Shown here: positions 1-13,356 of the stretch, one piece after another
Layout: every line of letters begins with the position of its first letter
Numbering within the stretch: the stretch's first letter is position 1
Assembly: GCA_963513935.1 (NCBI GenBank)
Contig: OY740766.1
Location: 7,285,000 to 7,348,999, forward strand
Reading direction: 5' to 3'
DNA length: 64,000 nucleotides
Origin: Aphrophora alni
Taxonomy: Eukaryota > Arthropoda > Insecta > Hemiptera > Aphrophoridae
The notes under the pieces: model-generated
Database searches by the model: none
What the model saw: only the letters and a program-made list of their open reading frames with translations
What the model was told of the DNA's origin: nothing
Made by a program: the position numbers and the translations under genes

Positions 1-179
1 AGAGGTAAATAATCCACACCTTTTGTAATTTTGCTCTGAAATCCTATAATTTTGGAGGAACAAATTTTTGAATGTCAGAAGATTTCCAAATAGTTTGAAA
101 AAAATAAAAAAACATTTTGGTACGAAATTTTTTTCAAAGGTATATAATCAGTGGTGTATTAAAACATAATTCTAATATA

Positions 180-1345
180 TCAGGTGTCCCATGACAAGGT
201 TGCTAATTTTAAATTAATATGCCAGACGTATGGAACACTATACAAACTTAATTACAGATATTTTACACACATATGTAAAAAAACGTACCCTCAAGTTTCA
301 TTTATTCTGGTCAATCAAACATTAATCTTCTGGATAGAACCACTTCCTCCCACAATATATAATAAATAATTTAAATGTTCATTGCCATTTAATTTGTTGA
401 ATCTAGATCAGCTCTTGTTTTTTTAAACCCAAAATATTGGAACAATTTGCTATTTGTGCTTAAATTTAGTAGAGTGAAATTTTGTTTAAAGGTAAATTAC
501 CTTGACGAAGATGCTGAATGGTATGAAGGAATTGTATTCACAGATAAAGCTACATTTTACCGAACAGGGTCCGTAAACAGACATAATTGTAATTATTATA
601 ACATAAAAAAACCACTTATCTTACACGAAGAGGGCTTGAAATTAAAGGGTATAACTGTTTGGGTTGCCTTCACCAAGGATGATGTTTTATCATATAACAT
701 ATCCCATCAGACAATAACTACAGACAGATACGCATCAATATTAACTGATCACATAGTTCATCTTACTCAGCCGGAGATGAGGGATTTTTTCTTAACAAGA
801 TGGAATTCCTCCTCTGTATGCTAATGTGGCCAAAGCAGTTTTTGGTTGAGATCTGCCCAACCGTTGGATTGCACGTGGCAGCAAGTTAATAGACTGGGCT
901 CACCCTATTGCAACAGATGATGAATTAATGAGGGTGATTACCTTGGCAATTTTTCAAAGCGCTTATGACTTTTTCCTTTGTTGCTATCAGTGCATAGCTA
1001 TTGATAGTCATCAATTTAAATAAAGATGAATTTTTAATCATCTCTTAAATCATCTATTTATAACTGTTATTTTCATTTACTTTTTATAAATTTTATACAT
1101 TTTCATGTTATCTGCATTTAAACAATTTATAATGTTTATGCAAATAAAAATAATTTTGGTGAAAATGTATCATTATTTTGTTAATTCGACATTTTGTTTT
1201 GATTGACCATAATAAAAAAAAAATCATGAGGGTATTTTTTTTTCATATATATGTAACATAACTGTAAAGTGTCAAGTTTGTAGAGTGTTCCATATGTCTG
1301 GGATAATAATTCAAAAACAGCGATCTCTTCATGGGACATCCCGTA
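180..1345 (+). mobile_element. Tc1-like DNA transposon, decayed, with long TIRs
   Basis: Inverted termini about 70 bp long match at 181-250 and 1270-1344: the CATGGGACA core at each outer end, and CCAGACRTATGGAACACTMT further in. TA dinucleotides flank both ends. Between them, 481-1015 encodes Tc1/IS630-type DDE transposase remnants on the same strand: FTDKATFYRTGSVNRHN (first catalytic Asp block), TVWVAFTKDD, then after a frameshift near 790 QDGIPPLYANVAKAVFG, a stop, and RWIARGSKLIDW. It is about 1.17 kb overall and inactive. It lies in the intron upstream of the first FHOD exon in the window. Family placement follows the block order. Confidence 0.8.
481..1015 (+). pseudogene. Tc1/mariner-type transposase remnant (frameshifted)
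   Basis: One open stretch (481-822) reads NYLDEDAEWYEGIVFTDKA and continues through the NRHN and HLTQPE blocks. The QDG block and what follows are in another frame, with an in-frame TGA shortly after KAVFG. The SPDL/DFFLWG block expected next is missing, so a deletion is likely. It has no recognisable N-terminal DNA-binding domain and cannot encode an active enzyme. Confidence 0.72.
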
Positions 1346-1907
1346 TAAGATGACTTATTACCATACTATTAAATTGTGCACATTTTATATATAATGAATT
1401 TTTTATAATTTTTTTAATATTTGTACGTGAAGTGAAATTTCAAGAATTAAAATTGAATACATAAATTTTTCCGCATCTGTCAAGTGAAATTCACCATGAA
1501 ATGAGTAAAATTATATATAATTAGTAATAGTTATTATCTTTTTTTTTTATTTGTTATGGTTTTAAAAAATTACTTCTGCAATATACTTAAAAACCTATCA
1601 CTCACCACTTCTAGGGTTAAAGAAAGGAAACTTCATATTGTATATGTTTAATGAACAACTACAAAGTCCTATTGGGTCAAGTAAACAACATGAGCAAAAC
1701 TAGTGGGTGGCTATATTTATTTATTGATGGATCGTAGATAAAGTTATTTGCATGCAGAATTATCATGAAGATTTTACTGCTACAGACCACGGAGTTTATA
1801 TTATTTATAAGAGATTTCTAAAATAAAAAATAATATTTCGGTTTTTACTTTAAGTTTTCAAAATATTAATAATTGTATGTTCTTCTGCTTTTTATTGGGA
1901 TGGATAG

Positions 1908-2066
1908 AAACAACAAGAAATGAATAAGAATAAGGAAATAATCGTGCTGGATCATAAGAGGTCCAACGCCATCAATATTGGAATGACAAAGCTCCCACCG
2001 CCACGCTCCATCAAGACTGCTATACTGAAGATGGATGCTACAGTAATGAATAGAGAAGGCATTGAG
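1908..2066 (+). CDS. Fhod: FHOD exon A: FH2 domain, KRSNAINIG block
   Basis: 53 codons in phase 0, opening with [10 protein letters not shown] and containing [15 protein letters not shown], the strongly conserved FH2 segment of FHOD formins in which the RSxNIxI-type helix contacts actin. The donor is GAG|GTAAGA after NREGIE. The acceptor chosen is the AG at 1906-1907 because it gives phase 0 and an unbroken frame. An AG ten bases further in is possible but would change the phase, so the 5' edge is slightly uncertain. No earlier FH2 exon was found in 1-1907. Confidence 0.9.
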
Positions 2067-5000
2067 GTAAGATGCAAAACAAGGTGAAGAATAAATTTTG
2101 AATAATACATTTAATCATATATACATCCTATATATAGTCACAATTACACACTATTTCTCATTTTCGATAGCTCTATATCACATTCCTGTTCCCCTATATG
2201 AAAATTCCTTATCCAAGATAACTTGCTTCAAAAGACATAACCGGTAGAATTTTACTATTCTAGGAAAATCTTCTCTCTTCCTTCTTCCTTACTATCTTCG
2301 TATACTGGTAGATCCTGTTAAATCAGCATCCTTGGTAAAATGGCCAAACCACTTCTCTTTTTTTATCCTGTTTACAACTTTTTTTTTGTAGAATTCATTT
2401 ACATTCTAACTTTCTCAATATTTTCCCCTCTAATCTAAATATCCTGACACTTCTCTCAAATAGTTTATCTCTACCATCTCATCTCATCCACTTTTATGAA
2501 TCAAAACATCTGATTTTTATGATGATACACAAAAATCCTTGTTTTATAAAATCAGTTTAACTTCGTTGATTTTTAGTTCAAAATATTTTTCTTAACACCA
2601 AAACGACCAATAATAAATCCAGTTTTTATGGGTATACATTGATTATTTAACTACAGAATATTATATTGAAAAGATGAAGCCCTTCTTCCTGTAGAAACAT
2701 CCGAACCTCTTCTCAAAGTTCTTCGGTGCATCTAACAACATTTCTTCTTGGACTGTTGCAATTTCTTTGTGAATTTAAACTTCAAATTGTTGACTGTACA
2801 AGGTTTTTGAACTTAGATTTTTGATTTGAGGTAATTACAAAGACAGAAATTGCAAACTGATAAATTTTGTGAACTAGGAAGTCTAGTTTGGTCAACATAA
2901 ATAACCAAAATGTAAGATTATTATTGTTCTTTTTAAAAGAAAAAGGAACTAGAGTAAATGTGACATCAAAGCACTATGTCAAGATGCTACACAATTTCAT
3001 GCGTCCACGACCTCAAAATTGATGCGTCAAGATTGAAGAAATGTGGTTCCAACAAAATGGAGCCACAGCTACATGACTAGGGCTTCAATGACAGTTGTTC
3101 GACAAATGTTTTCGCGACATGTAATCTCACATTTCAGTGAAGTTCTTGGCCCCCCATACTCACCAGATTTATCTGTCTCCCACTTCTTTTTTTGGGCTTC
3201 CCTCAAATTGAAAGTTTACATTAAAAAACCTTGCACAGTCAACGATTTATAAGTTGCCATTCATAAAGAAATTGCAACTGTGTCAGAAGAAATAATGTTA
3301 AATGAAATGCAGAACTTTAAGGAGAGGCTTTTGATATGTGTACAGCAAGAAGGGCATCATCTATTCTTTAAGTAAATAGTTAATGCATATCCATAAAAAC
3401 TATATTTATTATAAATGGTTTAGTTGTTATTAGAAAAATTTTATATTGAAATTAAACTAAGTTAGACTTATTTGAAGACCATGTGTTCTTTTTGCACCAC
3501 CCAGTACCAAGTATTTTGTTCTTCTAAAGTATATTTCTGTCCCACCATAAAGAATTTAAACAACTACCCACAAGGAGTCCTTTTATACTCTTTTCATTTT
3601 CCTTTTTTTTTTTAAAGGCAGTGATGACCAAAATGTTTTGCACCTTTGTAGAACAAGAAAACAATTTTTAATATCTTATTATTTTTCAAATTTTATGTAT
3701 TTGCCTTTTCATTTCTCTCTTTCCACTGTATTATATTATGTAACCTGATGTAGCCCAACGTTGCCTCCTCAGTTACCTTTGATTTGACAATTTGTTTTCT
3801 TAAAATTTAACACACTTCAAGAGAAGCAAATTAAATATTTTATGAATTTAAATCTGTTGGGTGCTGTAAATAAAATTTAAACTCAGTATTATTTAAAAAA
3901 AAAAAATAATAATAATAATAAAAAATAAAAAAATAAACTATTGGTTATATTGTGTGACTCTCTATGTTGTGGTGTTTAGAAACTGTTGACAATGTTACCA
4001 ACTGAAGAAGAAAGATCAAAGATCCAAGAAGCACAAGCTGCGAATCCTGACCTTCCGTTAGGGAGTGCCGAGCAATTTTTATTAACTCTTGCATCAATAT
4101 CAGAACTTCCAGCTCGACTTAAACTTTGGGCTTTCAAGTTAGATTTTGAAATTAGTGAAAAGGTATGGCTTAAATGTATTATCATTATTACTATTACATA
4201 AAATTTTCAAATAAGAACTATATTTTTTTGGCATGATGGTGTTGAAGTTAGAATTTGTAAATGTAGAACTAAATTTGTAGACACTGAGCCTTGAATCAGT
4301 AAATTACAAATTTTCATAGATAGATACATGTAAATATTATGCAAATTCTATAACAGCAAAAATATATAAATATGAAAACGGTCATTTATGCTCTATGAAA
4401 GCTTTTTTTTTCACCTGACAGTCCATCCTCTGGTTCCAGAATTAGTTAAAAATATTTTTTTAATTTTACATTTTTTGACCTTTGTTCATATCATCAAATG
4501 TTTTTAGACAAATATTCATAAAGTATGTTAAACAAATATTGCTATCATAATAATATGGTTGAGTATTAAAATAAAAACGTTTGTACTTTAGGAAATTGCG
4601 GAGCCTCTCATGGACTTGAAGCAGGGAATGGAAGTTCTTAAAACAAACAAAACATTTCGTGGGATTCTTGGCACATTGTTATCCATTGGAATATTTCTGA
4701 ATGGCAATGAGGTAACTTATAGTAAACAATTATTCATTTAGTACAGTTGTGGAGGGAGTTTAAAATAGACAAGGTCCTTCCTTATTATCAAACATTTTTT
4801 AACACTGTACTAGATTTTAAATAAAGTATTTTGTTCATTTAACTGATTAGATCTTTTGGATAAAATGTAACAAAAGTATTTTTTTCTCTAACTCAATAAA
4901 AGATATACAATACGGTACCTAATTTATCATACTATGTTGTATAGTGTTTACAATTTTTAGATACTATATTGTATTTTAAACAATTTAAATAAATGGTAAC

Positions 5001-8000
5001 ATAGTCATTTTGACACACACAATTAAACATTATTTGATGGCATTATGTTCTTTTTTATCTGTTTACTATTTCCTCCAGGTATTCACGAAAAATATTTAAA
5101 AGTTGATTTTTTTATATACACCCAGACGTATTTAATTTTATATACTATTGATCATGATACTGCACAAGGCTTCAATGTTCATCTCAATCGTGGAACCTGT
5201 TTTTTATTATAATGGCTTCAAACTATTTCGGAATTAACTTTTTTGATGTACAATAGGGCCCCGATTATCCGAGCTAATGTGGACCAGAGGACACTCTGAT
5301 AACCATAAACTCGGATAACACAGGCAGACAGACCAGCGAGCGAGAGCGTCCCCCGCCGCCATTGAAATCAATGGTACCGTGTGCGTTTTCGGCCGCCAGT
5401 CTGTATTATGGGCATTACAAAGACGTTTTGGGGTTGATACAGTAATAAATAAAGACGTAAAATTGAATTAAAATATTGAGTTCACTTTATTATGAAACTC
5501 GTTCATATATATAAAAGTTCATCAGAGTTTTCTGCATTACTGAACTGGCCCGCTTCTTTGCAGCACAGTAAAATAGCGAGTAAAATGACCAGGCGTCACC
5601 TCACTCCGCTCACTCGCTACGGTACTGTACAGTGTACAAACACTCGGTTAAACCAGAACTCAGTTAGTCGGGGCTCGGATAATCGGGGCCCTACTGTACT
5701 TAATGAAGTATTAACAAATAGAAATAGTTAATGAAAAATCTATTATTGGTGATGAAAATCAAAGTCTTATGCCTTATGCAGTATTAGGTTTCAAAAACAG
5801 TTTAAAACATTAAATTTGTATTAATGAAATATAAAAGAATATTAAAGCAATATTAAAGAAATTTAAATTTCTTCTTTTTGGTATGCGAGTAGTTAGAGAT
5901 AGATGATAGATGTTAAAAAATTGATTCTTCCACTGAATTTATTATTGAAAAAACAATGTTCATTTATGTTTCACGTAACCATGTTACTATTTTTTTTAAA
6001 AAAACCTTATTCAGACCCAAGATAATCGGATTAAAAAAAATTGTAAACATCATAAAGGAATCAAGTTTAAAACTTCATTTGATCTCATGGAATATGTCAA
6101 AAATTACGAGGAAAAATTAGTGGTTTGAAAGTTTCTAACCATAAGGTATAATTAAAACACTTCCTTAATACACTTCACTGTAGTGATTGATGTTAATCCT
6201 CAAGGACTCATTTTAGAGAGAACAGCTTGACAACTCTGAGGGAATCTTGCTTGAGTTATAAATTTATTTATGTATTTTTGGCTTTCATCTTTCCTATCAG
6301 CTCTCTCTTGACCAATTCTTGTTATTTTCTGGTCCTGATGCTATTAGAGTATTTGAGGGCTTTGAGTCTATATTTTATGCTCTATTCTTCCTTTTTTTTT
6401 ATAAGGTAATGATGTCCAGAAGGTTTTTGGACCTCTTGTTGAGGCTTTTAAACAACACGAACAAAAAACATCGGTGTTATATATTTAACTGGGATACTGT
6501 TTTTGTTTGTTTTAGGTCAAAGGTTTCCAAATTGAATACTTGGCTAAAGTACCTGAAGTGAAAGACACTGTTCATAAACATTCTTTGCTTCATCATTTGT
6601 GTCATATGGTTATGGAGAAATTTCCTGACTCTACTGATCTTTATTCTGAGGTAAATATGAGTTGGTTATATTCGGTTAAGTTAGGTGATGAATGTAATGG
6701 TCAATATATTATATGACTACATATTGTGTAAGAAATAATAATTAAGGCTGTGGGAAATGTTTTGTGTGTTCTAGCCAATTACCAATTATTAGTTTCCAAA
6801 CTTTCATAAGGAGTAGAACCTAAATAGTTACAATAAGTTAAGTTTAGTTGATAAATATCAAATTATATTGTTATATGACCCTACTTATTTTATAAGAAAT
6901 ATTTTGCAATATATTGTTTACTTTGTTTGATTGAAGTTTGAAAGGATGTGGGAAATATTTAGTGTGTTATAGCCAATTATTATCAGTTACTAGTTTCCAA
7001 ACTTTCACAAATTTTTTACTTGAACCTAAACAGTTGGTTTACAAAATAAATACTCAAAGAATAAAAAAGGTTTAAAACTATGTAGGTCTATTTCATGGCA
7101 AAAAGCTATAAAAATATGTTGTACATTAAAAAAAGTGGTTGTCTGTACTTGTAAAACGATTTTGATTTCAAAAATTGCATAATGTATTTTAATTACCCAT
7201 AAAAGAATAAGGAAGATTCTCTATTTAAAGCTTTTTATATCTCTTGTATTTATGTAATTCCACCTTGAGATGATTATTCTGTGTATATTTGTGTTATTTT
7301 TGAAATTTAATTGTACTGTATTTATAGTCTAGACTATGTATAGGCCTACATTCAACTCTGCTAAACTTATTGAAGTGTGTATATTTAAAATGTCATACAT
7401 TTTTAACCCTTCGCACGCTGAATAAAAAGTGCCTTATTTCACCTCAACGCTGAAATAACTTAAATTTTTTTTTTTTTTTCAAAGTTAATTTTTGTTTTCG
7501 TTTTGCATGTGAAAGGTTAATTTTTAAAAAATGTCATCATTGGTTTTCGGATGCATTTAACATTTTTTTATGACATAAAACAAAATAGTAAAAAATTGCA
7601 AAAAAAAAATTAGTTTTTATTAATTTTGTAAATTGGAACAGTTATATTGTGAAATGGTATATAAAAAATACATGGTAATGTTAAAAAAACAAAAAAAAAC
7701 TATACTTCTTCAAAACAATGCTCAAATGCAAACACGGAGGTCGTCGCCTATCAGACTAATGAGACTGCGAGTATAGCCGTTATCAGCTCTCTAGAAACTA
7801 TAGAATGCGTGCGCGCCGGGCAATTCCAGACAAAATAGCGTCCCCCTCCACTGCCTCGAGGTGTAGAACTTTCAACAAAACTTTTTCTATTCCTGAATAG
7901 ACAGCGGACATGCCTCTGCATTCTACCGGAACTTTGGTGAACTAATTAACTAACCATAGGCTAAAATATATTTTTGCGACTTTAATCGTCATTCGCGTTT

Positions 8001-11000
8001 GAGTCAAATTCTACCATTGCGGCTATACTCGTTTGCTGCGTGGGAAGGGTTAATAATAACATCCCCCTCCCCCACTACTTATTCAGGTACTAGTTGTCTC
8101 CTACTAGATATCTCAAACTATATTATGTCTATTATGTTAATTAAGAAAACAAACTGAAAAATGTTATTTTCAATTCCATTGTTTTTGCCTTCAGATTGGA
8201 GCAGTGACAAGAGCATCTAAAGTTGATTTTGATGAATTGACAGGAAATCTTCACAGGATAGAAACAGAATGCAAAGCTTCCTTTGACCACCTCAAAGTTA
8301 TTGTCAAACATGATGGATCTATGACCAATCTAAAAGTCAAGTAAGTAATTCATAGTGTATTACTCTATATTATGTGAGTATTAATTTTATCCTCATGTGG
8401 TCACAACATACAAACTTTCCACATCTCTATACCAGGACAAATTTTTTAAATATTTATGGTAAAATAAACATTGTTAATTTAATTAGTACATTTCTTGTAT
8501 TAATACAGAGTATTATAAAAGTATGGAAACAGCTTAATATTTAAGAACTTCTTTAGATAGGAAGATGTTTGACCTCTCATTTTAAATCTCTTAACCTGGC
8601 GTATTACGGGTTGGTACAAAAGTTTAATAGGATATAGAGAGTGTTACAAAAATAAAGAAAACATGATTTTTCTAAACTTGTTTTAATGTAATACTATTAT
8701 TATTTTTAGATTAGGTCAATTTAAGATAGTTAAAGACCGAGATATGGTCTTTAAAATTTCCAATTTTGTAACACAATAGTAAATGGTGTAATTGGAGTTA
8801 AGTTGATTTGTAATTTATCTGTTCAATTATTATTATCAAGTATCTATTAATTAATTCAATTTGTGCTTTAAGAGCTTTTAGTTAAAAATCAAGTTACTTT
8901 AGTTTGTAAGTCTGCGTTCTTACAAACTTATTATTCAAATTATTATTATTTTGTACCTAAGGTAGGGTTACATTCTGGTCGTACTTAGCAGTTATTTCTA
9001 TAAACGTGGCAATGGTGAATACAATAAGTTAGCCAGACATTTTGGAAAAAACAAGAAATCTCCCTTTTATTTCAAAGAAAAATAAGGACATTTATTAAAT
9101 ATATATTTAAGTAAACATTTAAATCTAAAATCTATCCTGTGATAGAATACATGTGCTACAAATCTGAATAAAAGTTTTATATGTCTTTTTCACTAAGTTT
9201 TGTCTCCTAATGATTACTTAATCTTTACTGTCCACTTTACTTACGAAATACCAGTCCATATTGTTAGCTTCCTTCAATATCACAATTACTTAAAATCCTT
9301 CATCTTCATCGTTGAAGGTGAGTCTGTCCAGCCGTCTTATATCGTGGCTGTTTCGCAAGGTGATTCTAACAAGACTACATTACTCTGACTCCTGACAAAG
9401 ACTGAGGCAAGCCACGCTTCCTTCTTGCTTGGAAAGACGCTCTCGCTGAGGCTCATGGGAAATATTCCGTTTCATAGTGTCCGAAAGGGGTTCGGCTTTC
9501 GAATTGCTTTCACCTTACGCTGCATTAACTTAGAAGGTTACAAGTCTATTTCACCTCACGCGCACAATTTGAAATTACGCTTTCACTTGTTTAGTTTTAA
9601 GTTGTTTATTAGTAATCATTAGGTTATTATTATTGTTCATTTGAAGATTGTTTAAATACATTTTATAATTACTTATTATTATAAAATACTTATTATTTCT
9701 ATCATCCTGTAATTAGTTCATATTTATTTTTAATATTAAATAATGTTTCATTAATTACTGGTTGGAGAGTGCCCCATGCTTACAATGGTCTTTGCAGGTC
9801 TGAGACAATAATGATTTATTATGTGATTATTTTGATGTAAAGTAAGCCAAGCTTTATTGGAAATTACATATCCGGTACACGATGATTTAAAATTTAAGAT
9901 ATTTCTTATCTGAGAGTTTTACAATAAATGTTTGGCAGTGTGATAATCTTGTGCTGACCTCTCATCACTTTTAATGTAATGAGAGCAGTTTCCCTTCATT
10001 ACCCAATTTGTCAATTTATTTATAGGTTAACCAAAAGGAATAATCAAGCGGTAACAGATCTGGTGACCAAACAGCCTCCTGCGGTCCATCTATTTTTTAC
10101 TAGGCTGCATTAAAATGTATAATTTCACACAATTTTATATAAATTTCAGATTACAAATTATTTTAATTATTTATATATACACACATACAGAAATTCTGAA
10201 CAAACTCTAAAGAATTACCCCAGATATATTGCTTCTATGCTTATATGTAATACGTTGTCCTGATAATGGGAAAACTAGAAATATGTGAAAGAAAAGAAAA
10301 GCTGAATTAAGTTCAGCAGAAAGAGTATATTGATATGAATCACTTTATGTTTTCATCAGTTTTCACTCTCAGAAAAATAGTAAAATCTATACTTGCAATA
10401 GTTTCCGGAAAAAGTAAAGGAATTGCCTAAATGTTTGGAACTAAAATGAATTTATTGTGTCCAATGTTTGTTTAGAATGTCTGATTTCCTGGCTGATTGC
10501 GCAGAAAGAATCATAGTTCTGTCCAAAGTTCACCGAAGGGTTATAAACAGATACCACAAGTTTTGTCTGTGGCTTGGGATACCATTTCACAGAGTTCAAG
10601 CCAACAAACCTAACGAGTTGTGTCGTATTGTATCAGAATTTGCTCTAGAATACAGAACAACTAGAGAACGAGTTCTGCAACAGTTTGAGAAAAAAGCAAA
10701 TCATAGAGAGAGGAACAAGACTAGAGGGAAAATGATTACTGAGGTTTGTGCAATTTTATTATATCTTTAATTCCTAATTTATGAATATTATAATATTTTT
10801 AAAGGCTCATAATTGTTTCTTACACGACTGGTAATAGGTTTACTTCTGATCAAAGTTTGCTCAACACATCATCATAATATATGTTTCACAGTGAAGATTT
10901 ACTGAGGAATTCCACAAATCTAATCTTCCTGTTTTTATAGTAGTTCATGACCGTCCTCCTTGGGTACACTCATAGATCATGATGCTCCAGTTCATCTAAA

Positions 11001-13320
11001 ATCCCATTCCATGACTCATTATTGAAATAATTTTTTGATAGACTTATCAGTTCACAGAAACCACGGTTCTTATATGCCCCCATTATTCGCTTTTATAGCT
11101 AGTTTGTTAACTACTTTCATAGCACCAATCATTGAAAACTAAATTGTTTTTTCACTAGATCTCCTGACATCTCTTCTTCCCTATTTTTTAACCTCACACT
11201 AATTAACTTTTCATAGTTTTACTCATAGTTAGTGTTTAAAATGCCTGAATGTAACAGAATCATCTTTGTTCTTCTTAGGCTTCTCAAATAGCAATAGCAA
11301 CCTCCTCCTTCCATTCGTTAGGGTAGTACCCCAATTCCAAATAGTTATTGACTCCCTAGAGAAGTGGTTTTCAACTTTATCTTAATAAAGGGCCAAATTT
11401 TTATTATGTAAAGCCTCGAGGGCCGCATTGATCTATTATTCTGTGTAGTAATGTATATAAAAAATTTGTCTTTCATTTTGGAAGGCAAAAAACATGAATT
11501 TTAAAATAAGTTTTTATTTAATTTTAAAATTACAATGAAATCAATATTTAAGGAATAGTACTTGACTCAGTGAATCACTGAGGAATTTAACAATCTTTCT
11601 TTTTCACTAATCTGTCAACATTGGCTTTTATGTTGGATGAAGCAATTTGAAGAGAGTTCTCTAAATGAGTGTCAAAAACATGATTCCTCAATTTTGACTT
11701 CACGTTCTTCATTATGGAAAATAGCTGATCACAGATCTAAGGGCTGCCAGAAGAGATGCTGTTTAACAGAGCATGAGATCTGATTGCTGGAAATAAATCT
11801 TTTCCAATATACAGTAAAACTCCAAAACTCCAAAATTTTTAAATTTGTCCTACAAATTGCTATTACCCTAAAATTCAATAAGTTTCATTTGTATGTTTCC
11901 AGGACAGTCTTCCACGTTCACACTAAATGGAGCACAAAATAGCTTAATTTAATTTTTTTTAATTTGAAATCTTGAAACCTGTTGTTGAAATTAGATCGTA
12001 AAACAAAGAGTGCTTCATTGTATTTCTTGTTTGTTTTGAACTTTACATTGCGATAATGTTGGAAAGTGTGTGTAGTCGCCCTTTAGTAGTTGATTCTCTC
12101 TCACACAAAGTTTTTTTCCAACGCTAAAAAAGTTTTTTTCATATTGATCAAAAAGGTTATGTATCATAATATTCTTACCTTGCACTCGCATATTCAAATC
12201 GTTGAGGTGTTTTGAAATGTGCGTGAGGTACCCAAAATCACCCATACAATTAGGATGGTTGAACTTGTAACGTTCACAATTTTGATATCTTTATGTTAAG
12301 ATACAATTCATTGAGAGAAATGAAATTAATTACAGGTAACGTGAGTAATCCATAAATGTAATAAAATTGTAAAAGGTTTTATTGCATGGATTATTTGCGT
12401 TCAAAGAACGACAATAAAAAGTTGAATGTAGACAGACAGACAGGATTTCAGACATACTTATAGAACTAAGTATGTGTGTTATTTGGAAAATTTACAAAAA
12501 ATTATTAGTTTAGAATTTCACAATTAAAATAATTATAACAAAATTAACTAAATTGGTATGTTTAATGGAATTGAGAGATGGTTATTTTGAGAAATGATTT
12601 TAAATGAAATTGTCATAAATGGATTGCACACTATAGACCAATGAGAAGATAGATAGAAGTAGTGGGGGAATTCTCAAGCGGTTCTATCAAGAACAAGGAG
12701 TCTCTCGTCATTACATTATTGAACAGAGTGTCATGTAGACGGTTAGTCAACAGGTAAGGTTGATCGCCTGAATATCTAGTGCAATGATCGGCGCAATTCC
12801 ATGGTTTGACACTTTTATTTAACTTAGAATCTAAAACTAAATTCAGTGCAAAGTTACACCTTGGTATAGAGTAAAAAGAACATATATAATTGGTAATTAA
12901 TGTCTTAAAAAAGTAGAGATAATCAGTTTAAAATATGGTGTCGTAATGTAATGAAAGACATTTGTTAATTAATAGCTAACTGAATTGTTTAAACTTTTAA
13001 TTAGAATTTGATTGTAAAGAATACTTGTAACATGAACTAATATTTAATATTTATGAAAATAATTTCCAATAATTAGTTATGTTATTCACTGTACATATTT
13101 TAATTACCTCGAATGAGAGGGTGCCACACCTGTTTTGCCGCTTTCAAAATTCCCTACCTACGGCCTACGTTTAGTGGCCAACATTGTTTTATACTGTTGT
13201 TTGTAAGTGAAGTATGATGACATTTAATTAAAAGTGAACAAAACGATGCAATCTTCTGAACTCTTTGTTCTTTATATCATCGGTACATTTGTTGTGGTTA
13301 TCAAAATGCCATCAAATATG

Positions 13321-13356
<36 letters not shown>

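Noticed and set aside
303..369. possible upstream FH2 exon (FWIEPLPP-like reading)
   Set aside because: It lies just inside the inverted terminus of the Tc1-like element, lacks splice signals in phase, and the resemblance covers only a few residues.
3976..4185. minus-strand 69-codon frame
   Set aside because: Exact shadow of FHOD exon B, whose plus-strand reading is conserved.
9200..9622. two 62-65-codon frames in a GC-richer intron patch
   Set aside because: No homology, no splice signals and different frames. Probably a transposon fragment that I could not place.
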